Source: an archaeon (GTDB lineage Archaea; Asgardarchaeota; Heimdallarchaeia; Heimdallarchaeales; Kariarchaeaceae). From it: a DNA stretch of 43,847 bases. Under the pieces are notes generated by a model, which saw only the letters and a list, made by a program, of their open reading frames with translations, was not told the DNA's origin and searched no databases. The position numbers and the translations under genes were made by a program. The stretch is from positions 1-43,847 of the forward strand of contig JAJRQD010000216.1 in assembly GCA_024280435.1 (NCBI GenBank). The letters run 5' to 3'. Position 1 is the stretch's first letter, and every line of letters starts with the position of its first letter. Below are positions 32,489 to 41,091 of this stretch, piece after piece.

Positions 32489-35458
32489 TTGTTAATTCTT
32501 ATTATATTATTGACCAGTGTTCTGCAAAGTACTGCAAACACTGCGGGAACAAATATAATTATTACCGAGGTATTGTATGATGCACCAAATTCAGATGCAA
32601 CTGAAGAATGGATTGAGCTATACAATCCAACATCATCTGCAATTGATGTGACTGGGTGGTCAGTATCAGATAATGCAGGTACATTCACCATCTCTGGAGT
32701 GATCGCAGCCAATGGATATCTAGTTATTGCAAGGGATGCCAATGCATTCTCTGCACTCTATGGATATGCACCAGATATCTCAGGATCAAATCTTGCATTA
32801 TCAAATTCGGGAGATAAGATCAGTCTGAAAAATAATATAGGAACTGAAGTTGATTTCATGGCATATGAGAATTATGTGTCAGGATGGACTGTCTCTGCGA
32901 AAGATCTATCTGTCAGAAGAGCCTCTGCAACTGATACGGATACTGGTATTGATTGGGAAAACTCTAATAGTCTAGGAGATCCAGGATTTGGTAATTATGC
33001 ACCAAGTACTCCTGATACCACTCCACCAGTGGTCACAATCACAAATCCAACTGCATCCACTATTTCTGGTTCCGTAATTATAAGTATGAGTGTTACAGAT
33101 GCCAGTGCAATTGTTCAGAATGAGATATATATAGATAATACATTAAGAGCAAGTTCACCATCCTATAATTGGGATACCACTCTTGAGCTTGATACAGCAT
33201 ACACAATTAAAGCACGTGCTATGGATAGTTCCAATAACTGGGGAGAGGCAATATTCTCAGTTACTGTTGATAACACAAATTATGTGCCTCCCACACTATC
33301 AGAGATGAAGATAATGGCATACAATGTTGAACAATCTGGTCTCAATCCAGATTGGAAACAGGTGGTTAAGGAAGAGAATGCAGATATTGCCATATTTATC
33401 GAGACTGGTGATTGGGATACTAATGGAGTATTTGAATCATACATATCTGAATTCAATACTTATTTCACAACAGAAGACCCATACTATGGTGCACAAACTA
33501 CTGGAATAGCATTTTCTACATCTGGAGAAGCAATAATGTCAAGATACCCCATTGTATCTGTGACACAGATACCACTTGTAACACTAGATGATGGTAGTAG
33601 TTTTGATCCCTCACATGATTTTCTATCAGTCGAACTTGATATTCCTGGTACTAATATGTATGTTGTTGCATCACATCTCAAATGTTGTTCTGGTGCAACT
33701 AATGAGAACAAACGAGAGAGAGCACAAGAAGGCATTATCAATTATATTGATGGTCTAGGAGATGTTCCAGTTGTATATGCAGGTGATCTGAATTCATTCT
33801 CTCCAGAAGATGTTGGTCCACTTGCACCAAATGGAGATCTGAATTATGGTCCAATGTCAATGATGTTAAAGGATGACACATTTGGTGCATATTCTCAGTA
33901 TGGATCAACTGTGCATACATTTGTTGATTCCTTCAGAACTATGAATCCGAATGATCCAGGTTATACTTATGGACATCAAAACCCTACTTTCACATCTAGA
34001 ATTGATTTTCTCACATTAAACCAGCATTTGTATGATAAGATGATCTCTGCCACTGTTGGTGATACACCCACTGCAAATACGGGCTCTGATCATTATTCAA
34101 CTGATGTGACACTGAATTTTGCCACTACAAATGACACCACAGCACCTACACAGGTAACCGGTCTAGTTACAACAACAGTCAGCAATACACAGATTGATCT
34201 GACATGGTCTGTTGCAACTGATGATACAGCAGTTATAGGATATAATATCTACAGAGATGGCGTATTATTGACCTCCACAACAGGGACAAGCTATTCTGAT
34301 ACTGGACTATCAAGTCTCACTACATATTCTTATCAGATATCTGCATCTGATGCAGCAGGTAATGAAGGGATTAGGTCAATCAGCAGTTCAAGTACTACAC
34401 TTGCTGATCCAGATACTACACCTCCAACTCAGGTTACAGGTCTTTCCACAACTGTTATTGGAACAACACAGATTGATCTAACATGGAGTGCTTCTACTGA
34501 TAATATTGCAGTTGCAGGGTATAATATATACAGAGATGGTGTATTCATAACCTCTACCCCAACTACTAGCTACTCTGATACGGGTGTGACTGAAGCCAGT
34601 ACTTATTCATATCAGATATCTGCATTTGATGCTGCGGGTAACGAGGGTTTAGCATCAAATTCTGTGAGTGTATCCACTCCTGATATTTCAGCACCTACAC
34701 AGGTAACAGGTCTAGTTGCAACAACAATCAGTGATACACAGATTGATCTACTGTGGAGTGCTTCTACTGATAATCTAGCTGTTGCAGGATATAATATATA
34801 CAGAGATGGAGTATTATTGACCTCCACAACAGGGACAAGCTATTCTGATATGGGATTATCAAGTCTCACCACATATTCTTATCAGATATCTGCATTTGAT
34901 ACAGCTGGAAATGAGGGACTTCTATCCAATTCTGTATCCAGTACGACTAATGCACCACCTAGTGGAAATTCAATACTGATCTATGAAGTTTACTATGATA
35001 CAATTGGAAGAGATAGCATTGAAGAATGGATTGAATTGTATAACTATGGAAATACAGCAGTTGACCTTTCTGGATGGACTATTTCTGATAATTCAGGTAC
35101 ATACACTATTGCTCAGGGAGTAATACTACAACCAGGAAAATATCTGGTAATTGCAAGAGACAACAATGGTTTCTTCAGCCTATATGGATTTAATCCAGAT
35201 ATAGCAGATCTATCACTTGCACTTGGAAACAAGGGAGATATGCTAACATTAAAGGATACTGCATCTCAGATTATTGATTTTGTAGCTTGGGAAAATTATG
35301 TTTCAGGTTGGAATATAGTAGCAAAAAGAGGTCAGACAATATCAAGAACATCAATAGTAGATACAGATACAGTTACTGATTGGATTGTAAAGCTAAATAA
35401 TGGTACTCCGATTAATAATCTAAATATTGCAATGATACCCATTTCAACAAAGAATTGA
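32489..35458 (+). CDS. Secreted nuclease: LTD - Ig-like - endonuclease/exonuclease/phosphatase - FN3 x3 - LTD
   Basis: A 989-residue exported protein. A hydrophobic signal segment (LILIILLTSVLQSTANT) is followed by a lamin-tail domain (IIITEVLYDAPNSDATEEWIE, to about residue 130) and an Ig-like domain (about 178-265). An EEP-type nuclease domain spans about 273-545, with KIMAYNVEQ, ASHLKCC, YAGDLNS and GSDHYSTDV as the catalytic landmarks. Three fibronectin III domains (about 551-820) and a second lamin-tail domain (about 829-945) follow. The layout resembles bacterial extracellular DNases such as ExeM. No anchor is visible, so it is released or held by its LTD/FN3 parts. TTG 32489 is the only canonical start; ATT 32474 would add KLLK and give a better signal peptide. 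Likely use: breakdown of external DNA for phosphate or nucleosides. Confidence 0.85.
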   Translation: MLILIILLTSVLQSTANTAGTNIIITEVLYDAPNSDATEEWIELYNPTSSAIDVTGWSVSDNAGTFTISGVIAANGYLVIARDANAFSALYGYAPDISGSNLALSNSGDKISLKNNIGTEVDFMAYENYVSGWTVSAKDLSVRRASATDTDTGIDWENSNSLGDPGFGNYAPSTPDTTPPVVTITNPTASTISGSVIISMSVTDASAIVQNEIYIDNTLRASSPSYNWDTTLELDTAYTIKARAMDSSNNWGEAIFSVTVDNTNYVPPTLSEMKIMAYNVEQSGLNPDWKQVVKEENADIAIFIETGDWDTNGVFESYISEFNTYFTTEDPYYGAQTTGIAFSTSGEAIMSRYPIVSVTQIPLVTLDDGSSFDPSHDFLSVELDIPGTNMYVVASHLKCCSGATNENKRERAQEGIINYIDGLGDVPVVYAGDLNSFSPEDVGPLAPNGDLNYGPMSMMLKDDTFGAYSQYGSTVHTFVDSFRTMNPNDPGYTYGHQNPTFTSRIDFLTLNQHLYDKMISATVGDTPTANTGSDHYSTDVTLNFATTNDTTAPTQVTGLVTTTVSNTQIDLTWSVATDDTAVIGYNIYRDGVLLTSTTGTSYSDTGLSSLTTYSYQISASDAAGNEGIRSISSSSTTLADPDTTPPTQVTGLSTTVIGTTQIDLTWSASTDNIAVAGYNIYRDGVFITSTPTTSYSDTGVTEASTYSYQISAFDAAGNEGLASNSVSVSTPDISAPTQVTGLVATTISDTQIDLLWSASTDNLAVAGYNIYRDGVLLTSTTGTSYSDMGLSSLTTYSYQISAFDTAGNEGLLSNSVSSTTNAPPSGNSILIYEVYYDTIGRDSIEEWIELYNYGNTAVDLSGWTISDNSGTYTIAQGVILQPGKYLVIARDNNGFFSLYGFNPDIADLSLALGNKGDMLTLKDTASQIIDFVAWENYVSGWNIVAKRGQTISRTSIVDTDTVTDWIVKLNNGTPINNLNIAMIPISTKN
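34142..34957 (+). repeat. Three tandem FN3-coding repeats with DNA-level similarity
   Basis: Units start near 34142, 34421 and 34691. The first and third share long identical runs such as acctccacaacagggacaag and open with gcacctacacaggtaac, 549 bp apart (183 codons). The conserved protein core is QVTGL...QIDL.WS..TD...GYNIYRDG. Recent internal duplication is the likely cause. Confidence 0.85.
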
Positions 35459-35541
35459 ATATTAGTAATTTTAGAATAAAATACAGGATTTAATTCTGTA
35501 ATATACAAAAAAAGATTATTAGAATAATTTATTCAAGAATA

Positions 35542-36063
35542 ATGATGCCAAAATGCCCTTTCTGTGGATCTTCTCAGAGTAATGGTGAAAAACTCAGCAT
35601 ACATCTGTACTCCAAACACAGAGACCAGGAACATATTTTTGAGCGAACTGCAACTGTCAGGCACACAAGCAGGAAAAGATCAAAAATAAAATATGTGGTA
35701 CTTGATGGTAATAATATCGCTTATGCAAATGGTAATCCACCACAGGCAAGATTGATTAAATCCGCACGTAATTATATTAAAAAGAGAGGATATGAACCGA
35801 TAATCATCATCTCAGCTGCTTTGAGACACAAAGTTGAGGACCAGCTTGAATTGATCAGAATGATCAATATAAGCTGGGTGATAGAGGCAGAGCCACATTC
35901 TGATGATGATAGACTCGTGATTGATACTGCACTGAACAAACATTGCAAAATAATAACCAATGATAGGTTCCTTGACCATCTTGAATATTATAATGAAAGC
36001 TCTGTTGATATCAGAACTATGCTTGTTAAATTCAAAATTATAGATAATAAATTCTCATTATAA
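35542..36063 (+). CDS. C2H2 zinc finger fused to an NYN/Zc3h12a-like ribonuclease domain
   Basis: A 173-residue protein. The head is a C2H2 finger: Cys5-x2-Cys8-x12-His21-x4-His26. After a basic linker (RHTSRKRSKIK) comes a PIN-like NYN domain: VVLDGNN (Asp55), PIIIISAALRHKVEDQLEL, an acidic cluster HSDDDRLV (Asp121-123) and IITNDRFLDHL (Asp141). These four acidic positions form the metal site of MCPIP1/Regnase-like RNases, which cleave single-stranded or stem-loop RNA. Predicted to be an RNA-directed endonuclease with the finger as RNA binder. It is followed 64 bp later by a HAD phosphatase on the same strand. Start is ATG 35542 (or 35545). Confidence 0.82.
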   Translation: MMPKCPFCGSSQSNGEKLSIHLYSKHRDQEHIFERTATVRHTSRKRSKIKYVVLDGNNIAYANGNPPQARLIKSARNYIKKRGYEPIIIISAALRHKVEDQLELIRMINISWVIEAEPHSDDDRLVIDTALNKHCKIITNDRFLDHLEYYNESSVDIRTMLVKFKIIDNKFSL

Positions 36064-36127
36064 ATCATAATACTATTTTATACTGAGCAATGAAACAGTT
36101 TATCTTAAATATATCCCATCATCATTT

Positions 36128-36775
36128 ATGATGACTTTTATCCTAGACTTTGACCATACAATCTCATTGAATGATATTATCACACAGATCCTGGATGAGA
36201 CTGGTATCCATGAATGGAGAGATATAGAGAACAGAGCAGATCTTGGAGAATTAACTCTGAGAGAATGCCTGCAATGGGAACTAGATCATATTAATATCAC
36301 AAAATCTGAATACATTAAATTTATAGAGAACAATCTGAGGATTGATTATGGAGCAAAAGAACTGTTTGAATGGATAAAAAATAATGATTATCCAGTATAT
36401 ATAGTCTCAGATGGATTAAAAGAAGTCATTATCTATGCATTGAATGAGATTGGAGCAAATGAGACACCTATATTTGCACATCAATTGCTATGGGATGGAG
36501 AGAAAAAAATAGGTATCAAAATGGCAAATGATAATTGTGAACATAACTGTGCTAATTGTAAAATATCAAGAGTTAATACAATTAAGGAAAAACATCCAGA
36601 TAATGAATTAATATATATTGGAGATGGATTCACTGATATTCAGGCAGCACCTCTTGCAGATATTATATTCGCAAGAAATAACTATTCATTATCAAAATAT
36701 CTGATAAAAGAAGGTATAGTGCATCATACCTACAATACACTGTTGGAGATTAAAGAAAGACTAGAGAATGATTAG
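36128..36775 (+). CDS. HAD-superfamily phosphatase (MtnX/phosphoserine phosphatase-like)
   Basis: A 215-residue cytosolic phosphohydrolase. HAD motif I is ILDFDHTIS (Asp7 nucleophile, Asp9 acid/base), motif II is IVSDGLKE, and motif IV is YIGDGFTDIQAA. A cysteine-rich CEHNCANCKISR lies before motif III, as in the MtnX/2-hydroxy-3-keto-methylthiopentenyl phosphatase group, where it precedes the catalytic Lys. The substrate is not decided; methionine salvage, phosphoserine and phosphocholine-type activities are known in related proteins. It lies 64 bp after the RNase gene on the same strand and 18 bp from the convergent hybrid kinase. Confidence 0.85.
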   Translation: MMTFILDFDHTISLNDIITQILDETGIHEWRDIENRADLGELTLRECLQWELDHINITKSEYIKFIENNLRIDYGAKELFEWIKNNDYPVYIVSDGLKEVIIYALNEIGANETPIFAHQLLWDGEKKIGIKMANDNCEHNCANCKISRVNTIKEKHPDNELIYIGDGFTDIQAAPLADIIFARNNYSLSKYLIKEGIVHHTYNTLLEIKERLEND

Positions 36776-36793
36776 ATATATTTTACAGAAATA

Positions 36794-38839
36794 TCAATTA
36801 CAGCCATCACAGATCAGATACATCATATCTTTAATTGTGTGTATATCAAATGGTTTTGAGATTAACGGAATGTTCATCATATCTTGGCTTAATATTTCCT
36901 CACCAAAACCTGTGATAAAAAGTATTCTCTGCTCATGATTTATTTCCAATATTCTTCTAGTAAGTTCGATACCATCAAGATTAGGTATTTTTATATCAGT
37001 GATCACAAGATCTATATCTTTACTCATGGATTTATAGTATTCAAGTGCTTCCAATGGATTATTTTTAATTTCCACTTTTATATTCATCTTAGTGAGAATT
37101 TTAGCAAGAATTAATGAAATCTGCACCTCATCATCTACAATCAATATTTTTTTATTATCTAGTAAGTGCACATGATTCTCCTCATATGAGGTTTTCTCAA
37201 TTTCTTCTGATACTTTTGGTATAACTATTCTGAATGTAGAACCAAGTCCTTCTTTGGAATCAAATATCAATTCACCACCATTATTTTTAACAACATTATA
37301 AGAGGTATATAGACCCAATCCAGATCCTTCTGGTTTAGAACTGATAAAAGGCTCGAAGATATTGGCTCTTATATCTTCTGATATTCCTGTACCTGTATCA
37401 GATACTATTATCTCAACACTATCATCAGAGATTTTTGTCTCTAACACTACTTTTCCCGTATCCACAATAGAATCCTTGGCATTGATTATGAGATTTATGA
37501 TTACCTGGCTGATCTGATCCTTCTCAACTGATATATATCCACAATTCTTGTCTTTTTTTACCTCAAATGATATCTTATCATTGAAAATAACCACTTTTGA
37601 GAATGAATGTAACTCTTCAATAAATGTGTTTACACAGAATGTTTCCACTGATTTTTTAGTCCTCTTTCCATAGCTTAATAATCTCCTAGAAGTGGATGTA
37701 GCTCTCTCAGTTGCTTTTTTTATCTCTATCAAATAATCTTTATAATCAATTGTATTATCAATATTATCAATCAGTATATCTGAATATCCATTGATTATTG
37801 CAAGAGAATTATTAATATCATGAGTTATCTGACTTGTGATCTTGCCAATAGTCTCTAATTTATGATTATGCCATTTTACATCTTCCAATTGTTTTAGGTA
37901 CAATTCCTGTTTTCTAACTGCTGTAATATCATTCACTATCGCCATAATATATTTTATTTCTGTATTTTTATCGATTATAGGTGCACCAGTTATCTCTACA
38001 ATAACAGTATCTCCATTTTTCCTGATATATCTTTTCTCTATTTTTATAGATGATATCTCCATATTTACTATTTTTTTGAATATTTCTTTATTCCACGTTC
38101 TGTCATCAGTATGTGTAAATTTCATGAAATGATTGTTCACTATCTCATCAAATGAATATCCGAGTATAGATGTATAATTTGAGTTGCAATCAACCACCAT
38201 TCCTTGTAGATCAAATACTGCGATACCATTCGGTGTATTCTCAAAAATTGATAATAAATAAGATCGTATATTATTTGAAACTTTTATCTCATTTTTTAGA
38301 AATGTGGTATTTATCTCTATAAATATTGTCAATATGATTGCGAAGATTATCATCGCAGGAATGAAAATGAAAAATACCCTTTCAGGCACAATATTTGACA
38401 TATAAGGAATAAATAGAACAAATATACCTATATCAACAATAAAAATAGTCATTGAAACAATTACATTAAGAAAATATAGAGAGAAGAATAGTGTGATTAG
38501 AATAAAAAAAATACTCCCAGGTACTCCAAGAAATCCTGCCTGTATCACATGATAAATAAGAAATAAATTTATTGTCAATAGAGCAGGAATCACAATCTCA
38601 TTGAATTTATTGATTTTTACAAGATAAATATAAATCAGTATCAATGAAAGATATATAATATCAAAGATTAATTCTATCAAAAGATTAATTCTTGTATTGA
38701 AAAGATAAATAAAAAGTACTGAGTAAAAAAATGAGATACCAAACGCAACAATTAACATTGTATACAGAAAATTTTTCTTTTTTATCATCTCTGCATCAAT
38801 TAAATGAGCCAATGTTTGAGAGAAGGATTGTTCAGACAT
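36794..38839 (-). CDS. Membrane hybrid histidine kinase: 6-7 TM - PAS - HisKA - HATPase - receiver
   Basis: A 681-residue sensor. Residues 25-185 contain six or seven hydrophobic helices. A PAS domain follows (about 190-320: ENTPNGIAVFDLQGMVVDCN, ending MAIVNDITAVRKQE). The phosphoacceptor is His340 in ITHDINNSLAIINGYSDIL. The ATPase domain shows NLIINAKDSI, VSDTGTGISEDI and GSGLGLYTSYNVV. A C-terminal receiver domain has the phosphorylation Asp615 in LVITDIKIPNLDG, with the conserved Lys in PLISKPFD. The intramolecular relay is complete, but no DNA-binding output is attached, so downstream phosphotransfer partners are elsewhere. It is divergent from the ferredoxin-type gene. Confidence 0.92.
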   Translation of the reverse strand: MSEQSFSQTLAHLIDAEMIKKKNFLYTMLIVAFGISFFYSVLFIYLFNTRINLLIELIFDIIYLSLILIYIYLVKINKFNEIVIPALLTINLFLIYHVIQAGFLGVPGSIFFILITLFFSLYFLNVIVSMTIFIVDIGIFVLFIPYMSNIVPERVFFIFIPAMIIFAIILTIFIEINTTFLKNEIKVSNNIRSYLLSIFENTPNGIAVFDLQGMVVDCNSNYTSILGYSFDEIVNNHFMKFTHTDDRTWNKEIFKKIVNMEISSIKIEKRYIRKNGDTVIVEITGAPIIDKNTEIKYIMAIVNDITAVRKQELYLKQLEDVKWHNHKLETIGKITSQITHDINNSLAIINGYSDILIDNIDNTIDYKDYLIEIKKATERATSTSRRLLSYGKRTKKSVETFCVNTFIEELHSFSKVVIFNDKISFEVKKDKNCGYISVEKDQISQVIINLIINAKDSIVDTGKVVLETKISDDSVEIIVSDTGTGISEDIRANIFEPFISSKPEGSGLGLYTSYNVVKNNGGELIFDSKEGLGSTFRIVIPKVSEEIEKTSYEENHVHLLDNKKILIVDDEVQISLILAKILTKMNIKVEIKNNPLEALEYYKSMSKDIDLVITDIKIPNLDGIELTRRILEINHEQRILFITGFGEEILSQDMMNIPLISKPFDIHTIKDMMYLICDGCN

Positions 38840-38993
38840 TTTTATTTTTTAAGTTTATTTATAAAAAATATAAGAACATTTAGAATTAGGAAACTAGATT
38901 AGTCAAAAAAATAAATATTTAACAACATCAATTTTTTAATACCGAAATATTCGTGTTTAAACTATTCAATTTATATTATAGTTATGGTTCAAA

Positions 38994-39003
38994 CTTTAAT
39001 AAG
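38994..39003 (+). promoter_or_regulatory. TATA-like box of the wHTH/ferredoxin gene
   Basis: The string ctttaataag lies 21-30 bp before ATG 39024, preceded by AA-rich BRE-like bases. It is consistent with a leaderless transcript. Confidence 0.45.
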
Positions 39004-39023
39004 CACATTATTTTTGATAATAT

Positions 39024-40091
39024 ATGAAAGAGGCCTATCAGTTACTTGCAGAAACATTACATAGAATTCCACAGGGATTTAATATGGATGAGGGTGGTTT
39101 GTATTTGAAAGTATTAAAATGGATTTTTACAGAAGAAGAGGCAACAATTGCATATCAGATGAAATTGATTCCAGAAACACCTGAAAAGATAGCCAAAAGA
39201 ACTAAAATGAATATTGAATATATTAATAAAATGTTACCAATAATGGATAAGAAAGGCCAGATCATCTCATATCGTGGAAAAACAAAATATGGATTGATGC
39301 CATTTGTTGTGGGTATATATGAGGAACAGCTTGATAGAATGGATGCAGAGTTTGCCAAATTAACAGAGGAATATTTCAAAGAAAGTAAATTCACAGAATT
39401 ATTTGGTAGCAAACCTGAGATATTCAAAATTATTCCAGTGAATAAAGTAATATCAACTGAAATATCTATATTTCCATATCAAGATGCAGAGGAGATCGTT
39501 AATAATGCCAACTCATGGGGAGTTAGAGAATGTATTTGCAAAAAACAGCAGGAATTACTGGAAAATGGATGTGAATACTCAAAAAATGTTTGTATCAGTC
39601 TTAGCCGTAAGAATAATGCCTTCACTGATGAAACAATATCCAAGCCTATTTCAAAGGAGAGAGCAGTATTATTGTTGAGAGAAGCTGAGGAAGAGGGACT
39701 TATTCATTCAACTATGAATGTAGAGACAGGGCATGGTTATATTTGCAACTGCTGTTCATGCTGTTGTGGTGTACTCAGAGGTCTAACCGAATATGATCAA
39801 CCAAATGCTTTTGTCAATTCAGATTATATAATTGAGGTAACAAATGATGATTGTATTGCCTGTGAGATTTGTGTGGACAGATGTCAGTTCGAAGCATTGA
39901 CAGTGAATGATTTCTGTGAGGTTGATCTTGGTAAATGCGTAGGTTGTGGAGTATGTGCAGTAACCTGTGATGAGGGGGCATTGATGTTAATTCCAAGAGA
40001 TAAAATTAAGAAACCATCCAAGAATATGTTAACATGGATGCTGAAGAAATCATGGAAAAGAAGAGTTAATCCAAGAAAAGCATTCAAATAG
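39024..40091 (+). CDS. Winged-helix-like protein with cysteine-rich motif and two 4Fe-4S ferredoxin motifs
   Basis: A 355-residue soluble Fe-S protein. Residues about 35-105 look like a winged helix (PETPEKIAKRTKMNIEYINKMLPIMDKKGQI). The middle has ECICKKQQ with further cysteines at ENGCEYSKNVC, and then YICNCCSCCCGVLRG, a dense cysteine cluster. The C-terminal ferredoxin domain has CIACEICVDRCQFEAL and CVGCGVCAVTCDEGAL, two complete CxxCxxCxxxC sites. This layout is known from many anaerobes (4Fe-4S proteins with a degraded HTH head), usually unassigned. Electron transfer or redox-controlled regulation are both possible. It is followed by a PAS protein with its own cysteine cluster. Confidence 0.82.
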   Translation: MKEAYQLLAETLHRIPQGFNMDEGGLYLKVLKWIFTEEEATIAYQMKLIPETPEKIAKRTKMNIEYINKMLPIMDKKGQIISYRGKTKYGLMPFVVGIYEEQLDRMDAEFAKLTEEYFKESKFTELFGSKPEIFKIIPVNKVISTEISIFPYQDAEEIVNNANSWGVRECICKKQQELLENGCEYSKNVCISLSRKNNAFTDETISKPISKERAVLLLREAEEEGLIHSTMNVETGHGYICNCCSCCCGVLRGLTEYDQPNAFVNSDYIIEVTNDDCIACEICVDRCQFEALTVNDFCEVDLGKCVGCGVCAVTCDEGALMLIPRDKIKKPSKNMLTWMLKKSWKRRVNPRKAFK

Positions 40092-40189
40092 TTTTTAAAA
40101 ATTTATACTATCAAATAAATATGATTTATCTAGCAATATTCCATAAGAACCGGGATATATTTTTTTTATTAAGCCGAATTTATATATTC

Positions 40190-41032
40190 ATGGTAGATAT
40201 AAAAGCAATACCACAGGAAATACTAGATAATCTACCAATGGCCATCTCAGTTCAGACAAATCATAGAGAGGTTATTTACGAGAATTCAGCAATGAAAAAT
40301 ATTTTTGGAGATCATACAGGTAGAAAATGCTATCAAAGATGGGATTATCTTGTACCTGAAGGTATTCCAGATATATGCATAGATTGTCCTGGAAAAATAT
40401 CTCTTGAAGATCAGAAAGAGCATTCTATACTGAGAAAGACAAAGGATAAAGATGGTAATGATTTATTTATTAAGATAACTCATATTCCATTAACAGATCA
40501 AAATGATGAAGTTACACGATTTATTGAAGTAGTACATAATATGACAATCGAGGAAAAGAAAATTATTGCTTTGAAACAAATGGATAAAATAGATGATATA
40601 CATCTCACATTGACTAGATTTGGCAAATTGGGAGGTGAGACAATATCATACACTGATAATAATATTCTTGATAGTAATTTGAAGCGTATTCAATTAACTG
40701 TATTCTGGTTTGCATCAATAGGCCAGGGAAATAATTTCAATCATGGTTTTTTCGGACCCCTTCCATTATTAGATGAGATGAGCCATATCTCATATGCATA
40801 CTCTTTCTCAATGAATTGTGATAATGGTGACCCTAGATTTAAAGGTAAAGAGATATTGCTTTTATTAATAGCAACAGATAGGTATAATGACAAGCTATTT
40901 AACAAAAGAGAAATTATATTTGAATATCTTAACAAGTATTTTGAGAGTTACAACAGAGTTGAGGAGATCAAATATTCTGATATGAATGATTTCAAAAATC
41001 AGTTCATTGAATTTTTAAAATACAAAAATTAA
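40190..41032 (+). CDS. PAS-domain protein with three-cysteine motif and longin-like C-terminal domain
   Basis: About 280 residues from ATG 40190. The PAS domain (about 8-125) begins IPQEILDNLPMAISVQTN and carries Cys47 in GRKCYQRW and Cys63/Cys66 in DICIDCPGK, the pattern of PAS domains thought to bind a metal or Fe-S centre. A short coiled-coil linker leads to a domain with strands QLTVFWFASI, SYAYSFSMN and EILLLLIATD and a final helix. Its strand pattern resembles the C-terminal end of the GAF-PAS protein at 11.9-13.4 kb, so a longin-like fold is suspected. The track starts at 40121; 40190 is preferred because a TATA-like gatatattttttt lies 22-36 bp before it and the PAS fold starts there. 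No kinase output. Confidence 0.6.
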   Translation: MVDIKAIPQEILDNLPMAISVQTNHREVIYENSAMKNIFGDHTGRKCYQRWDYLVPEGIPDICIDCPGKISLEDQKEHSILRKTKDKDGNDLFIKITHIPLTDQNDEVTRFIEVVHNMTIEEKKIIALKQMDKIDDIHLTLTRFGKLGGETISYTDNNILDSNLKRIQLTVFWFASIGQGNNFNHGFFGPLPLLDEMSHISYAYSFSMNCDNGDPRFKGKEILLLLIATDRYNDKLFNKREIIFEYLNKYFESYNRVEEIKYSDMNDFKNQFIEFLKYKN

Positions 41033-41091
41033 ATTCTGAAATAATAATGTTTACAGTCAAAATTTATAAAGAAATACTCTGTTATGTAATT

